This document shows positions 26,901 to 34,045 of a stretch of DNA of 64,000 nucleotides, in pieces; position 1 is the first letter of the stretch; each line of letters begins with the position of its first letter. The stretch comes from Azorhizobium doebereinerae UFLA1-100 (GTDB lineage Bacteria; Pseudomonadota; Alphaproteobacteria; Rhizobiales; Xanthobacteraceae), in contig NZ_AXBA01000027.1 in assembly GCF_000473085.1 (NCBI RefSeq), positions 1-64,000 of the forward strand. Direction: 5' to 3'. The notes under the pieces were generated by a model that saw nothing but the letters and a program-made list of their open reading frames with translations, had not been told where the DNA came from and did not search any database. Position numbers and translations under genes: made by a program.

Positions 26901-27038
26901 GCTGTCGGCACGGCGCTGATCCTGCTGTTCCTCCCCGCGCTCTATACCGCATGGTTCCGCATCAAGCCCACCGAGAATGAAGTCCACGCGGAGAAAGCGC
27001 AGGACGCGGAACGGCGAACGGCAATGGCCGCCGAATAG
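23928..27038 (+). CDS. RND-family efflux pump, inner-membrane transporter
   Basis: The 1036-residue protein has the standard RND layout: TM1 near residue 12-32, a large periplasmic loop, TM2-6 near 335-480, a second loop and TM8-12 near 860-1020. The proton-relay pair is in LGLLVDDAIIAIE (about 397-408). The full length and uninterrupted frame argue for function as a proton-driven drug or solvent exporter; the substrate is not predictable. It is co-translated with the adaptor (ATGA overlap) and followed by a strong terminator. Confidence 0.93.
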   Translation: MSFNLSAIAVRERAVTLFFIVLLAAAGVYAFAKLGRAEDPSFTIKTLTVTVAWPGATAREMQDLVAEPLEKRIQELTWYDRVETIARPGFAFLTVTLKDSTPPSVVEEEFYQARKKLGDEARNLPSGVLGPFVNDEFSDVSFGLYALKAKGLPMRELARQAEVIRQDLLHVPGVKKINILGERPEQIFVEFSYAKLATLGVSAQEIAAALQRQNTVSPAGSIDTRGPQVFIRFDGAYDSIEAIANTPIVAGGRTLKLSDVAEVRRGYQDPETYIIRHDGEPAIMLAAVMQQGWNGLELGKALEARSSAIAATLPLGMTLAKVSDQAVNIDAAVSEFMLKFAMALGVVLFVSLVSLGWRVGIVVALAVPLTLAVVFLIMLETGRFFDRITLGALILALGLLVDDAIIAIEVMVVKMEEGMDRIKAAAYAWSHTAAPMLSGTLVTIIGLMPVGFAASAAGEYAGNIFWVVAFALIVSWIVAVVFTPYLGVRMLPDIKPVEGGHHAIYDTPNYRRLRGVIKFSVRHKFMTCAVVGVAMGLSVMGMGAVKQQFFPTSDRPEVLVEVRMPEGSSIETTTAAVEKIEDWLKERPDARIVTSYIGQGAPRFFFAMAPELPDPSFAKIVVLTPDAEARETLKHELRAAIAAGLAPEAYVRVTQLVFGPYTPFPVEFRIMGPDPAELYRISEKARDLMSGIPDVRQANRDWGNRSPIVRFVPDQDRLSLIGLSPTEAAQQMQLLLTGIPVTQVRENIRNVPVVARSAGENRLDPARLADFSLMSRDGRQVPLEQVGRAEIRLEEPILKRRDRTPIITVRADINEATQPPEVSKQVMKALEPLIASMPAGYRIEMAGNIEESVKANVALVKIFPLMIAAMLIVIILQVRNLSTMTMVMLTAPLGLAGVVPTLLIFHQPFGFNAILGLIGLAGILMRNTLILTEQIKENQAAGLDDYHAVIEATVQRTRPVILTALAAVLAFIPLTHSVFWGSMAYTLIGGTAVGTALILLFLPALYTAWFRIKPTENEVHAEKAQDAERRTAMAAE

Positions 27039-27136
27039 CGGCCGGGAGCCTGCGGGCGGCGCCGCCGCGATCCTGCGCGCGGCGCCACCTGTGACGCGCA
27101 GGATCGGATGTCACCCGTCTGAGAATGGTAGATGGC

Positions 27137-27166
27137 AAGGTCCCGGCTTCCGGCCGGGACCTTTTT
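27137..27166 (+). terminator. Strong intrinsic terminator after the RND operon
   Basis: AAGGTCCCGGC (27137-27147) pairs perfectly with GCCGGGACCTT (27153-27163) around a five-base loop, and five T residues run through 27166. Another 11-base-arm inverted repeat, GATCCTGCGCG, lies just upstream (27069-27079 with 27095-27105). The gap 27167-27293 shows nothing else. Confidence 0.9.
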
Positions 27167-27293
27167 CCCATTGCGCCATCTGGTCCCGATGGTCGGCAGC
27201 GTCCGCTTGCCCCGCGACAGCGGCCCGGGCGGGACGCCTCTGCCATGCAGGACATGCGAGACCTTCGCCGCGCCGCAGGCGGAATGGATGGCC

Positions 27294-28559
27294 CTATTCG
27301 CTTGCCTTGCCACGACCTGCGAGCAAGCAACACATGGCCGCCAATTGCACCGCTGCCGCGGCTGCGAAGATGGCAAGTCCGTCGCCTCCGGCCGTCATGT
27401 CCACATGGAACATATCCGACCGGAGGAGGCCGAAAATGGCGGGCGCGAAGGCGTAGCCGCCCTGTCCGATGGCGACGATAAGTGGAACGACCCGCGCCGC
27501 ATCCTTCGGAACGAACTCCTTCTGAGCGATCAGTGGCGGCAGAGAGGTCGCATTGCCAATTCCCAGTCCGAACAGGGAAATTCCCAGGATCAGGCACATC
27601 TCGCCACCCGCCGCCGCGGCGACGAGCAGGAGCGAGCCAAGCAATTGCACGCCGTAACTCAGGCAGGCGACGACGCGGCGGTCGGCGGATGGGGGCATGA
27701 GCCAGCCAACCGCCGACCGGCCTACGATAGCCGCCAGTGTTGCCGCGCCCATGGCAAAGCCCGTCGTACGCTCGCCCAAGACCGGCACCAGCAGCGAAAA
27801 CAGGTGCGCCAACAGGCCGATCTGCGCGAAGAGGCCAAGCATCATGCCCCCCGCCAGCGTCAGGAACTGGCGATCTCGCCAAAGCGCCCCCCGCTCGGGC
27901 AAGATCGGCATGGGGCTTCCCGTCACCGGAGGCGCACCCCCGCCATCGGCCAGCTGTCCCAGACCGCCGGGCGTCTTCGAGAACACCCAGGACGAAAGCA
28001 TGGCGATCACCAGCACCATGACGCCGCCGACCGCCAACGCCGCAAATTCGAAGCCGATGGTGGCGATGAGCATGATCCACAGGGGCGAGAAGATGACGCC
28101 TCCGAGGCTCGCGCCGTTGTAAGCCATGCTCAGTGCCGCCGGTCGTCCTTGCGTGAACCACGGTGCGATCAGGGCGTTCACGGCTGCGGCTCCCATGGCG
28201 ACCCAGCCCGCGCCACTCGCGAAGGCGGCCAGGAAAAGGTGCCAATGCTGCTGCGCCAACGCCCAGCCGAGCGTTCCGAGCGCCAGCAGAAGCGCACCCA
28301 TGACGGTCACCTGCGCCACGCCGACCCAGCGATAAAGTCGCGGCAAATTGGCGACGACGACGGCACCGACCAGGAAATGCGTTGTGACCGCCGCCGACAC
28401 GATCCGCACCGGCCAGCCGGTGCGGGCGACGACCTCATAGAGAAAGACAGGCGGACCATAGAAGCCGACGCCCCAGCCAAAGACGGCGAGAACGAACGTC
28501 GCCGCGACGACGTGCCAGCCGAAGAACGGTCGCGGCGTGCGGAATGATGATGGTGTCAT
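27294..28559 (-). CDS. MFS-family transporter
   Basis: The 421-residue inner-membrane protein has about 12 hydrophobic segments in two halves, split by a polar loop near residues 200-235. The start FFGWHVVAATFVLAVFGWG and the GRSAVGWLMPPSADRR loop are typical of the OFA/monocarboxylate-like MFS group. The substrate is unknown. It is divergent from an ArsR-type regulator with a perfect 9-base-arm operator between them. Confidence 0.88.
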   Translation of the reverse strand: MTPSSFRTPRPFFGWHVVAATFVLAVFGWGVGFYGPPVFLYEVVARTGWPVRIVSAAVTTHFLVGAVVVANLPRLYRWVGVAQVTVMGALLLALGTLGWALAQQHWHLFLAAFASGAGWVAMGAAAVNALIAPWFTQGRPAALSMAYNGASLGGVIFSPLWIMLIATIGFEFAALAVGGVMVLVIAMLSSWVFSKTPGGLGQLADGGGAPPVTGSPMPILPERGALWRDRQFLTLAGGMMLGLFAQIGLLAHLFSLLVPVLGERTTGFAMGAATLAAIVGRSAVGWLMPPSADRRVVACLSYGVQLLGSLLLVAAAAGGEMCLILGISLFGLGIGNATSLPPLIAQKEFVPKDAARVVPLIVAIGQGGYAFAPAIFGLLRSDMFHVDMTAGGDGLAIFAAAAAVQLAAMCCLLAGRGKASE

Positions 28560-28573
28560 GAATGATCCCGGAT

Positions 28574-28595
28574 GTTGCGATCCGTTGATCGCAAC
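28574..28595. promoter_or_regulatory. Operator between the MFS transporter and the ArsR-type regulator
   Basis: GTTGCGATC (28574-28582) and GATCGCAAC (28587-28595) form a perfect inverted repeat with a four-base spacer. It starts 15 bases from the MFS start codon (28559), close enough to block that promoter. Confidence 0.7.
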
Positions 28596-28679
28596 AAATC
28601 CGTCGCCGATGCTTCGACCGGGACCGAAGCAATGCTACCAGGGCGGGCTCTACGTTGGAGACCAACGGAAGGCCGGCAG

Positions 28680-29378
28680 ATGGTGACAGCGAACGGAATG
28701 GCGGAGGTCGCGGCGGCGGTGGGCGAGCCCGCACGGGCAGCCATGCTCACGGCCCTCATGGACGGCCGCGCACTAACGGCAAGCGAACTGGCAAGAGTGG
28801 CCGCGATCACGCCGCAAACCGCCAGCAGCCATCTGGCGCGGTTGATCGCTGTCGGTCTGATCGCGGTCGAGAGGCAGGGGCGTCATCGGTATCACCGGCT
28901 GGCGAACCCGGCTGTTGCCCAGATGATCGAAGGCATCATGCAGATCGCGGGCGGGATTCAGGTGCGCCCACGTGCCCGGACAGGTCCACGGGATCTTGCG
29001 ATGCGTGCCGCAAGGACTTGCTACGATCACCTCGCAGGGCAGCTCGGCGTTGACATAGCGGATGCTCTGCAGGCTCGCGGGGCGATGGTGATCGACGGCG
29101 ATGGCGCTCTATTGACTGCATCGGGCCGCGCATGGATGTGCGACATGGGCATTCTGAAGCCCGATGCCGGCAAACACTCCGCTCGCCCATTCTGTCGGCC
29201 TTGCCTGGATTGGAGCGAGCGGCGGCCGCATATCGCCGGTGTGCTGGGTGCCGCGATTTGCACGCACGCTCTGGAGCAAAGTTGGGTGCGGCGTCGAGAG
29301 GCGAACCGCGCGCTGGAGATTACGCCGAAAGGCCGCATCGCCCTCAAGGCGACGTTCGGGATCAGCTGTGCCGGATAG
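28680..29378 (+). CDS. ArsR-family transcription regulator
   Basis: The 232-residue protein has a winged-helix domain at about 8-90 (PARAAMLTALMDGRALTASELA, ITPQTASSHLARLIAVGLI, RQGRHRYHRLA) and a longer C-terminal half with Cys-rich stretches (RPFCRPCLDWSERRPHIAGVLG). The ATG at 28680 follows GGAAGG. An earlier in-frame ATG at 28572 would start at the edge of the operator and is not favoured. It likely represses the divergent MFS gene; the inducer is unknown. Confidence 0.85.
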   Translation: MVTANGMAEVAAAVGEPARAAMLTALMDGRALTASELARVAAITPQTASSHLARLIAVGLIAVERQGRHRYHRLANPAVAQMIEGIMQIAGGIQVRPRARTGPRDLAMRAARTCYDHLAGQLGVDIADALQARGAMVIDGDGALLTASGRAWMCDMGILKPDAGKHSARPFCRPCLDWSERRPHIAGVLGAAICTHALEQSWVRRREANRALEITPKGRIALKATFGISCAG

Positions 29379-29549
29379 AATGAGACGGCCTCAAAGCCGA
29401 CGTACGCGGCAAAGGGGCAGGACCGCCGGCAATGGATCGGAAGCGCGTGCGGGTCGCAGGGCCCGGCAATGTCCACGTTCCGATAACGGCTCAACCCTCA
29501 CTGTCAGCCTCTGAAGACGCCCGTCAACCGCGCTTCAAGAGGTCTTTCA

Positions 29550-29727
29550 TGTCCGCCGCCACCCGGTTTGCCGGCGTCCGGGTTTCTCCGACCTGTCCGA
29601 CACCATCGCTTCCGTCGATCCGCGCGACAGCACCGTCATCGGCCTCACGCTGCCGGCACCTGAGGCGGACAATGCCCTGGTCCCGCTGATCCCGGACGCG
29701 ACACCACGGCTGCGCCGGACGCGCTGA
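29550..29727 (+). pseudogene. Possible remnant of a coding gene
   Basis: One frame from about 29584 to the TGA at 29725 reads FSDLSDTIASVDPRDSTVIG and then a Pro/Leu-rich C-terminus, with strong G/C third-position bias like real genes here. A start-like MSAATRFAG at 29550 is in another frame, so a frameshift would be needed to join them. I cannot name a family. In the rest of 29379-29808 I see no gene. Confidence 0.25.
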
Positions 29728-29808
29728 CCGGGAGGGCCAAGCCGTGGCCGGCAAGCAGAAAGCGCCCCGGAGAGCGCCTGCTATGCATCTGATTTTGATG
29801 GGAAAATT

Positions 29809-29870
29809 TGGAGCGGGCGATGGGATTCGAACCCACGACCCCAACCTTGGCAAGGTTGCGTCTTATCTAC
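29809..29870 (-). other. 3' fragment of tRNA-Gly(GCC): attachment site at one end of the ICE
   Basis: On the minus strand the sequence carries the anticodon arm CTTGCCAAG (anticodon GCC), the T arm GTGGGTTCGAATCCCAT and the 3' end CGCCCGCTCCA of tRNA-Gly. Similarity fades in the D arm (GTAGA) near 29866-29870, and the GCGGGCG needed to pair with the acceptor is missing upstream. It is therefore a 3' fragment, not a working tRNA. A tyrosine integrase gene begins 144 bases away. This is the usual direct repeat left by integration at a tRNA 3' end; the full tRNA should lie at the other end. Confidence 0.8.
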
Positions 29871-30013
29871 GCCGGGGCCGCCGGATTTTCTCTGCGTTAC
29901 GATTAATCCATATTATATCAAATATATACAAGGACACCGCTCGCTAGCGTTACGACCAGACACGCCTCATTTTTCCGTCATGGTGGACACCATGTGGACA
30001 CCATTGTAGACTG

Positions 30014-31462
30014 ATGTCCACTGGAAAGCAGGCGTGGAGGCATGTTGTGGATAGGTCGTCCAGCGTTCGACTTACCAAAACGGTAGCCGAGAAAGCCGAA
30101 GTTCGTGACACCCGGTACGACCTCTGGGACCTGGATCTGGCCGGCTTTGGCCTGCGGGTCGAGAAGAGCGGCACAAAGACGTTCATCATCCGCTACCGCA
30201 CCGAGGGGGGCGGTCGGTCCGCGCCGAGACGATTCCTGACCGTTGGGCGCTTTGGGGCGTTGACGGTCGAGCAGGGGAGGAAGAAGGCGAAGGCCTTGCT
30301 GGGCGCGGCCGCCAGCGGCGAAGATCCTGCCGGCAACGTGCAGGAGAAACGTCGCGAGAAGACCGTGCGCGAACTGCTCGACTTCTACGAGGAGCATGGC
30401 TGCTTTATCCAGCGCGGCATCCACAAGGGGAAGCCGATGAAGCCTCTGACGAAGAAGTACACGATGGCCCGGCTTCGCAATCACGCCGAGGTGCTGCTCG
30501 GCCACCGGCGAGCTAGCGAAATCAAGTCGGGCGACATCGAAACGATGGTCGCAGACATTACGGCAGGAAAGACGGCGAAGGACGAGAAGGTCGGACCACG
30601 CAAGCGAGTCATCGTCCGTGGCGGCGAAGGTGCCGCACGAAAGGTCGTGCGCGACGTGTCGGCTGTGTTCAGCTTCGGAGCGCGTCATGGCTTCGTCACG
30701 ACGAATCCCGTGGAGAACGCCTCGGTGCGGAAGACGGACAATCGGCGTGAACGTTTTCTCACGCTTGAGGAGGTCTCGCGGTTGGGAGAAGCCTTCAACC
30801 AGGTCGAGGCCGACGGAGCTAATCCGAAGGCCGTGGCGATCGCGCGGCTTTGGGCGCTGACCGGCTGTCGGCGCAACGAAATCGCGGAACTCAAGGTCCA
30901 CGAAGTGAAGCTGGACCAGAGCCTGTTCGAGTTCGACGACACGAAGACAGGAAAGTCCATTCGTCCCATTGGGCCGGCAGCTGCAGCGCTCCTCGAGGAG
31001 CTTCTGAAAGACCGGAAGTCGGGTTACGTCTTCCCAGCCGAAACGGGCGAGGGCTTTTACCAGAGTACGCGCAAAGTCTGGGCGGAAGTGATCAAGATCG
31101 CCAAGTTGCCAGGCGTTACGCCGCACACGCTGCGCCATACGCTCGGATCGACGGCCACGTCGAACGGTGAGGCCTTGGCGCTCACCGGGGCGATCCTGGG
31201 CCACGCTAATCCTCGGTCAACCGCGATCTACGCGCATGTGCAGCGCGACCCGTCCCTAGAGGCGGCGAAGCGCGTTGAGAAGCTGCTGGCCGCAGCCTTG
31301 GAAGGAAAAGCCGTACAATCGGACGACGGCGACTCCGCTGATAATGTCCCGGAACTCGATGCGGACTTGATCCGTGTTTTGGCGGAACGGCTATCGAAAG
31401 AAGGCTCAGATGCGGCCCGTCTGCGAGCGATCATAGCCCAGGTGGTCGCGCTCAACACGTGA
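30014..31462 (+). CDS. int: Tyrosine recombinase (ICE integrase)
   Basis: The 482-residue protein has an N-terminal DUF4102-like arm-binding domain (about 30-95: AGFGLRVEKSGTKTFIIRYR) and a SAM-like core-binding domain. The catalytic domain contains R286 (TGCRRNEI), H371-x2-R374-H375 (HTLRHT), H397 (GHA) and the nucleophile Y406 (AIYAH). It integrates and excises the element at the adjacent tRNA-Gly end. All catalytic residues are present, so it is probably active. About 65 C-terminal residues extend beyond the usual end. Confidence 0.93.
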   Translation: MSTGKQAWRHVVDRSSSVRLTKTVAEKAEVRDTRYDLWDLDLAGFGLRVEKSGTKTFIIRYRTEGGGRSAPRRFLTVGRFGALTVEQGRKKAKALLGAAASGEDPAGNVQEKRREKTVRELLDFYEEHGCFIQRGIHKGKPMKPLTKKYTMARLRNHAEVLLGHRRASEIKSGDIETMVADITAGKTAKDEKVGPRKRVIVRGGEGAARKVVRDVSAVFSFGARHGFVTTNPVENASVRKTDNRRERFLTLEEVSRLGEAFNQVEADGANPKAVAIARLWALTGCRRNEIAELKVHEVKLDQSLFEFDDTKTGKSIRPIGPAAAALLEELLKDRKSGYVFPAETGEGFYQSTRKVWAEVIKIAKLPGVTPHTLRHTLGSTATSNGEALALTGAILGHANPRSTAIYAHVQRDPSLEAAKRVEKLLAAALEGKAVQSDDGDSADNVPELDADLIRVLAERLSKEGSDAARLRAIIAQVVALNT

Positions 31463-31552
31463 GCTCGCCTTTGCCTGCTATAGCGACCCAGCCTGCATAG
31501 TTCGACAGCGCCGAGCGTTGCCTCCGAAGGTGGCCTTGAATTGGCCTCGCTC

Positions 31553-31601
31553 GCTATTAAGATATATGGCGGTATGCTTTAATAGCGGCTACGCTAATTA
31601 A
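31553..31601. promoter_or_regulatory. AT-rich inverted repeat before the Fic gene
   Basis: GCTATTAA (31553-31560) and TTAATAGC (31579-31586) form a perfect inverted repeat, with a third half-site GCTAATTAA at 31593-31601 just before the start codon. The low GC stands out and marks a likely promoter/operator. Confidence 0.45.
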
Positions 31602-31611
31602 AGGATCATGC

Positions 31612-32787
31612 GTGACGAACGGAGACAATCAAAGGCTAGGCGCCTATGTCGAAACAAGCGCGGGAGGCGAGCGCGTGCGCGCCTATGTGCCTGCGCCGCT
31701 GCCGCCGAATCCTCCACTCGAACTCGGGCGGTTCATGCAGGTCTATGAACGCGCCATTGCCGCGGTCGGGCGTCTCGACGGCGTGACGACGATCCTGCCC
31801 TCGACGCCTTTGTTCCTCTACATGTACGTTCGCAAGGAAGCCCTCCTGTCCTCGCAGATCGAGGGGACGCAATCCTCGCTGTCTGACCTGCTGCTGTTCG
31901 AAAATCACGAGGCGCCAGCGGTCGAACTCGACGACGTGACCGAGGTTTCGAACTACGTCGCGGCGATCGAGCATGGCGTCGCCCGGATGCGCGGCGGGTT
32001 TCCTCTGTCGCTCCGGCTGATCCGCGAAATGCACGCCATCCTGCTCAATTCTGGGCGCGGCGCTGCGAAGCAACCAGGCGAGTTCCGGCGCTCGCAGAAT
32101 TGGATCGGCGGAACCCGGCCCGGCAACGCCCTGTTCGTGCCGCCGCCGCCGAATCGGTTGGACGAATGCATTGATGCGCTCGAGCGCTTCCTGCACAGCG
32201 AGGACACAGCACTTCCACCGCTCATCCGGGCGGGCCTGGCTCATGTCCAGTTCGAGACCATCCATCCCTTTCTCGACGGCAACGGACGTCTGGGCCGCCT
32301 GCTCATCACGCTGATCCTGTGCGAGGCGGGAGTGCTCCGCGAGCCGATCCTCTATCTCAGCCTGTTCCTGAAGACCCGGCGCGACGACTACTACCGGCTC
32401 CTGCAGGAGGTCCGACAGGCCGGGACGTGGGAGAGCTGGATGGAGTTCTTCCTGACCGGCGTCGCGGAGACCGCCGAACAGGCTGCCGCGACCGCGCGCG
32501 ATCTGATCGCCATGTTCGACGCCCATCGCCAGACGATCGCCGGCCTCGGCCGCGCGGCGCCGTCGGCGCTCCGGGTCCACGAATTGATGCAAGCCAGCCC
32601 GATCGTCACCATCCAGACTGTCTCCGAGAAACTCGCCGTCTCCTTTCCGACGGCCAGCACGGCGCTGGAAAATCTCGCCAAAATCAACGTCGTGCGCGAG
32701 ACCACGGGACGGCAGCGTGGCCGGATTTATGCCTATTCGGAGTATCTGGCGTTGCTCGATCGCGGCACCGATCCATTGCCGGCCTGA
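31612..32787 (+). CDS. Fic-domain AMP-transferase-like protein with built-in inhibitory motif
   Basis: The 391-residue protein has the canonical Fic motif HPFLDGNGRLGR (H218-R229) that transfers AMP or a related group to a target protein. An N-terminal S80-x3-E84-G85 (SSQIEG) matches the inhibitory helix of class II, self-inhibited Fic proteins. The C-terminal 80 residues look like a winged helix (TIQTVSEKLAVSFPTASTALE). It starts with GTG at 31612 behind AAGGA. Its place beside the integrase suggests a cargo or stability role; the target is unknown. Confidence 0.85.
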   Translation: MTNGDNQRLGAYVETSAGGERVRAYVPAPLPPNPPLELGRFMQVYERAIAAVGRLDGVTTILPSTPLFLYMYVRKEALLSSQIEGTQSSLSDLLLFENHEAPAVELDDVTEVSNYVAAIEHGVARMRGGFPLSLRLIREMHAILLNSGRGAAKQPGEFRRSQNWIGGTRPGNALFVPPPPNRLDECIDALERFLHSEDTALPPLIRAGLAHVQFETIHPFLDGNGRLGRLLITLILCEAGVLREPILYLSLFLKTRRDDYYRLLQEVRQAGTWESWMEFFLTGVAETAEQAAATARDLIAMFDAHRQTIAGLGRAAPSALRVHELMQASPIVTIQTVSEKLAVSFPTASTALENLAKINVVRETTGRQRGRIYAYSEYLALLDRGTDPLPA

Positions 32788-32879
32788 CGCGTAGGGGAAG
32801 ATCGAAACCAAACGTTACGTATATCGAGATGGAGGCGAACAGGGAGGGGCGGCAAAGTTTGTAGGAGGCGTCGGCGCGT

Positions 32880-33824
32880 ATGCAGGCCGACGATGTGAAC
32901 GGCGTGGACATAGAGCTTCGTGATTTGCGTTTGGCGCTCGTAACGTCACAGCACCGCAGTCTCCGACAGGCGGCGGAAGCTCTGAACATACGCCAATCGA
33001 CCCTGAGCCGCCGGCTTCATGAGATCGAACGCCAGCTTGGCGTGGTGTTGTTCGAAAGGACGAATGGCGGCACTCGCCTCACCACGGTGGGGCTCGAGTT
33101 TGTCGCGAGCGCCAAGCGGATACTTGATGACGTGGACACGGAACTCCGGCGGCTCAGGAGCAGAAGCCGTGGCGAACTTGGCCTGTTGACGATCGGGGTT
33201 CATGCCTCCCCTTCGGCAGGGAACATGCACACGACGCTGGTCGAATATCATCGGCGCTTTCCGGATGTGGATGTGCGCACGGTCGATGGGAGCCATGAGC
33301 GGCTGCTTTGCCACCTTGCAGGCAACGCTGTCGATGTCGCGATCATGACCGGCCAAGCGACGGCGTGGGACGGCCGCGTGCTTCCGCTATGGAGCGAGCG
33401 GGTGATCGTGGCTTTACCCGAGCATCATGCGCTTGGCCAAAATTCGAGGATTCGTTGGGCGGATCTCGCAAACGAAAAGTTCCTCGTCCCGCAGCAAGGC
33501 CCTGGACCGGAATTGGAAGGGCTGCTCACAGCGAAGCTTCGTCATGCGGTGGGCTCCCAACACATCGTCCATCAGGACGCTTCACTGGACAGGCTGCTGA
33601 GCCTGGTCAGTGCGAACTACGGAACGCTCCTGATGTTCGAGGGCGCGACGGGGGGCCGTTACGAAGGCGTCGTCTACCGGGAAGTCTGGGACGACGACGG
33701 TCCGACCCAAGTCAAATTCATGGCGTGTTGGCGAGACGCGAACAGCAATCCCGCCTTGGGGTCGTTCCTGGCAATGCTACGCGAACACTATCCCGATTTC
33801 TCGGTCGAGCCGCCCGTGGCCTGA
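32880..33824 (+). CDS. LysR-family regulator next to the trb cluster
   Basis: The 314-residue protein has a LysR-type winged helix (about 12-70: HRSLRQAAEALNIRQSTLSRRLHEIERQLG) and an effector domain with VDVAIMTG near 150. A LysR gene commonly sits here, convergent with DUF2274-trbI, in trb-type elements of alphaproteobacteria, but its target is unknown. Its end overlaps the end of the DUF2274 gene on the other strand by 37 bases. Confidence 0.85.
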   Translation: MQADDVNGVDIELRDLRLALVTSQHRSLRQAAEALNIRQSTLSRRLHEIERQLGVVLFERTNGGTRLTTVGLEFVASAKRILDDVDTELRRLRSRSRGELGLLTIGVHASPSAGNMHTTLVEYHRRFPDVDVRTVDGSHERLLCHLAGNAVDVAIMTGQATAWDGRVLPLWSERVIVALPEHHALGQNSRIRWADLANEKFLVPQQGPGPELEGLLTAKLRHAVGSQHIVHQDASLDRLLSLVSANYGTLLMFEGATGGRYEGVVYREVWDDDGPTQVKFMACWRDANSNPALGSFLAMLREHYPDFSVEPPVA

Positions 33825-34045
33825 GCGGGCCGATCGCGACGCGCCTTGGCGAAGGCGCGATCGGTCGCCATGAATCGCTCGATCATCGGCACGATGAGCT
33901 TCGAAGGCTCGGGCGCCGATCGGCCGGTTGTCCCGCCGAGCACCTGCGCATAAGCGACGAGATCGCGATGCACGGCCGCGGGCAGTTCGACGCTGATCTT
34001 GACCGGCTTGTCGTCGGCCAGCGGCCCGAGCTTGAGCTTCGTCAC
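33788..34045 (-). CDS. DUF2274 protein
   Basis: The 85-residue protein (start TKLKLGPLADDKPVKISVEL) matches the small DUF2274 family always found at the end of trb operons. The KLKLGPL...K.SVELP stretch resembles a ribbon-helix-helix strand. The start is a GTG at 34045 behind a strong GAGAGGAGG, overlapping the trbI stop. Its role is unknown, possibly regulation of the transfer genes. Confidence 0.8.
   Translation of the reverse strand: MTKLKLGPLADDKPVKISVELPAAVHRDLVAYAQVLGGTTGRSAPEPSKLIVPMIERFMATDRAFAKARRDRPAQATGGSTEKSG

Noticed and set aside
28572-28679. Earlier ATG start for the ArsR-type gene
   Set aside because: It would place the start codon at the edge of the operator and add sequence not typical of the family.
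29524-29853. A 109-codon minus-strand frame starting within the tRNA fragment
   Set aside because: Its start (GSWVRIPSPAP) is the familiar artefact of translating a tRNA 3' end.
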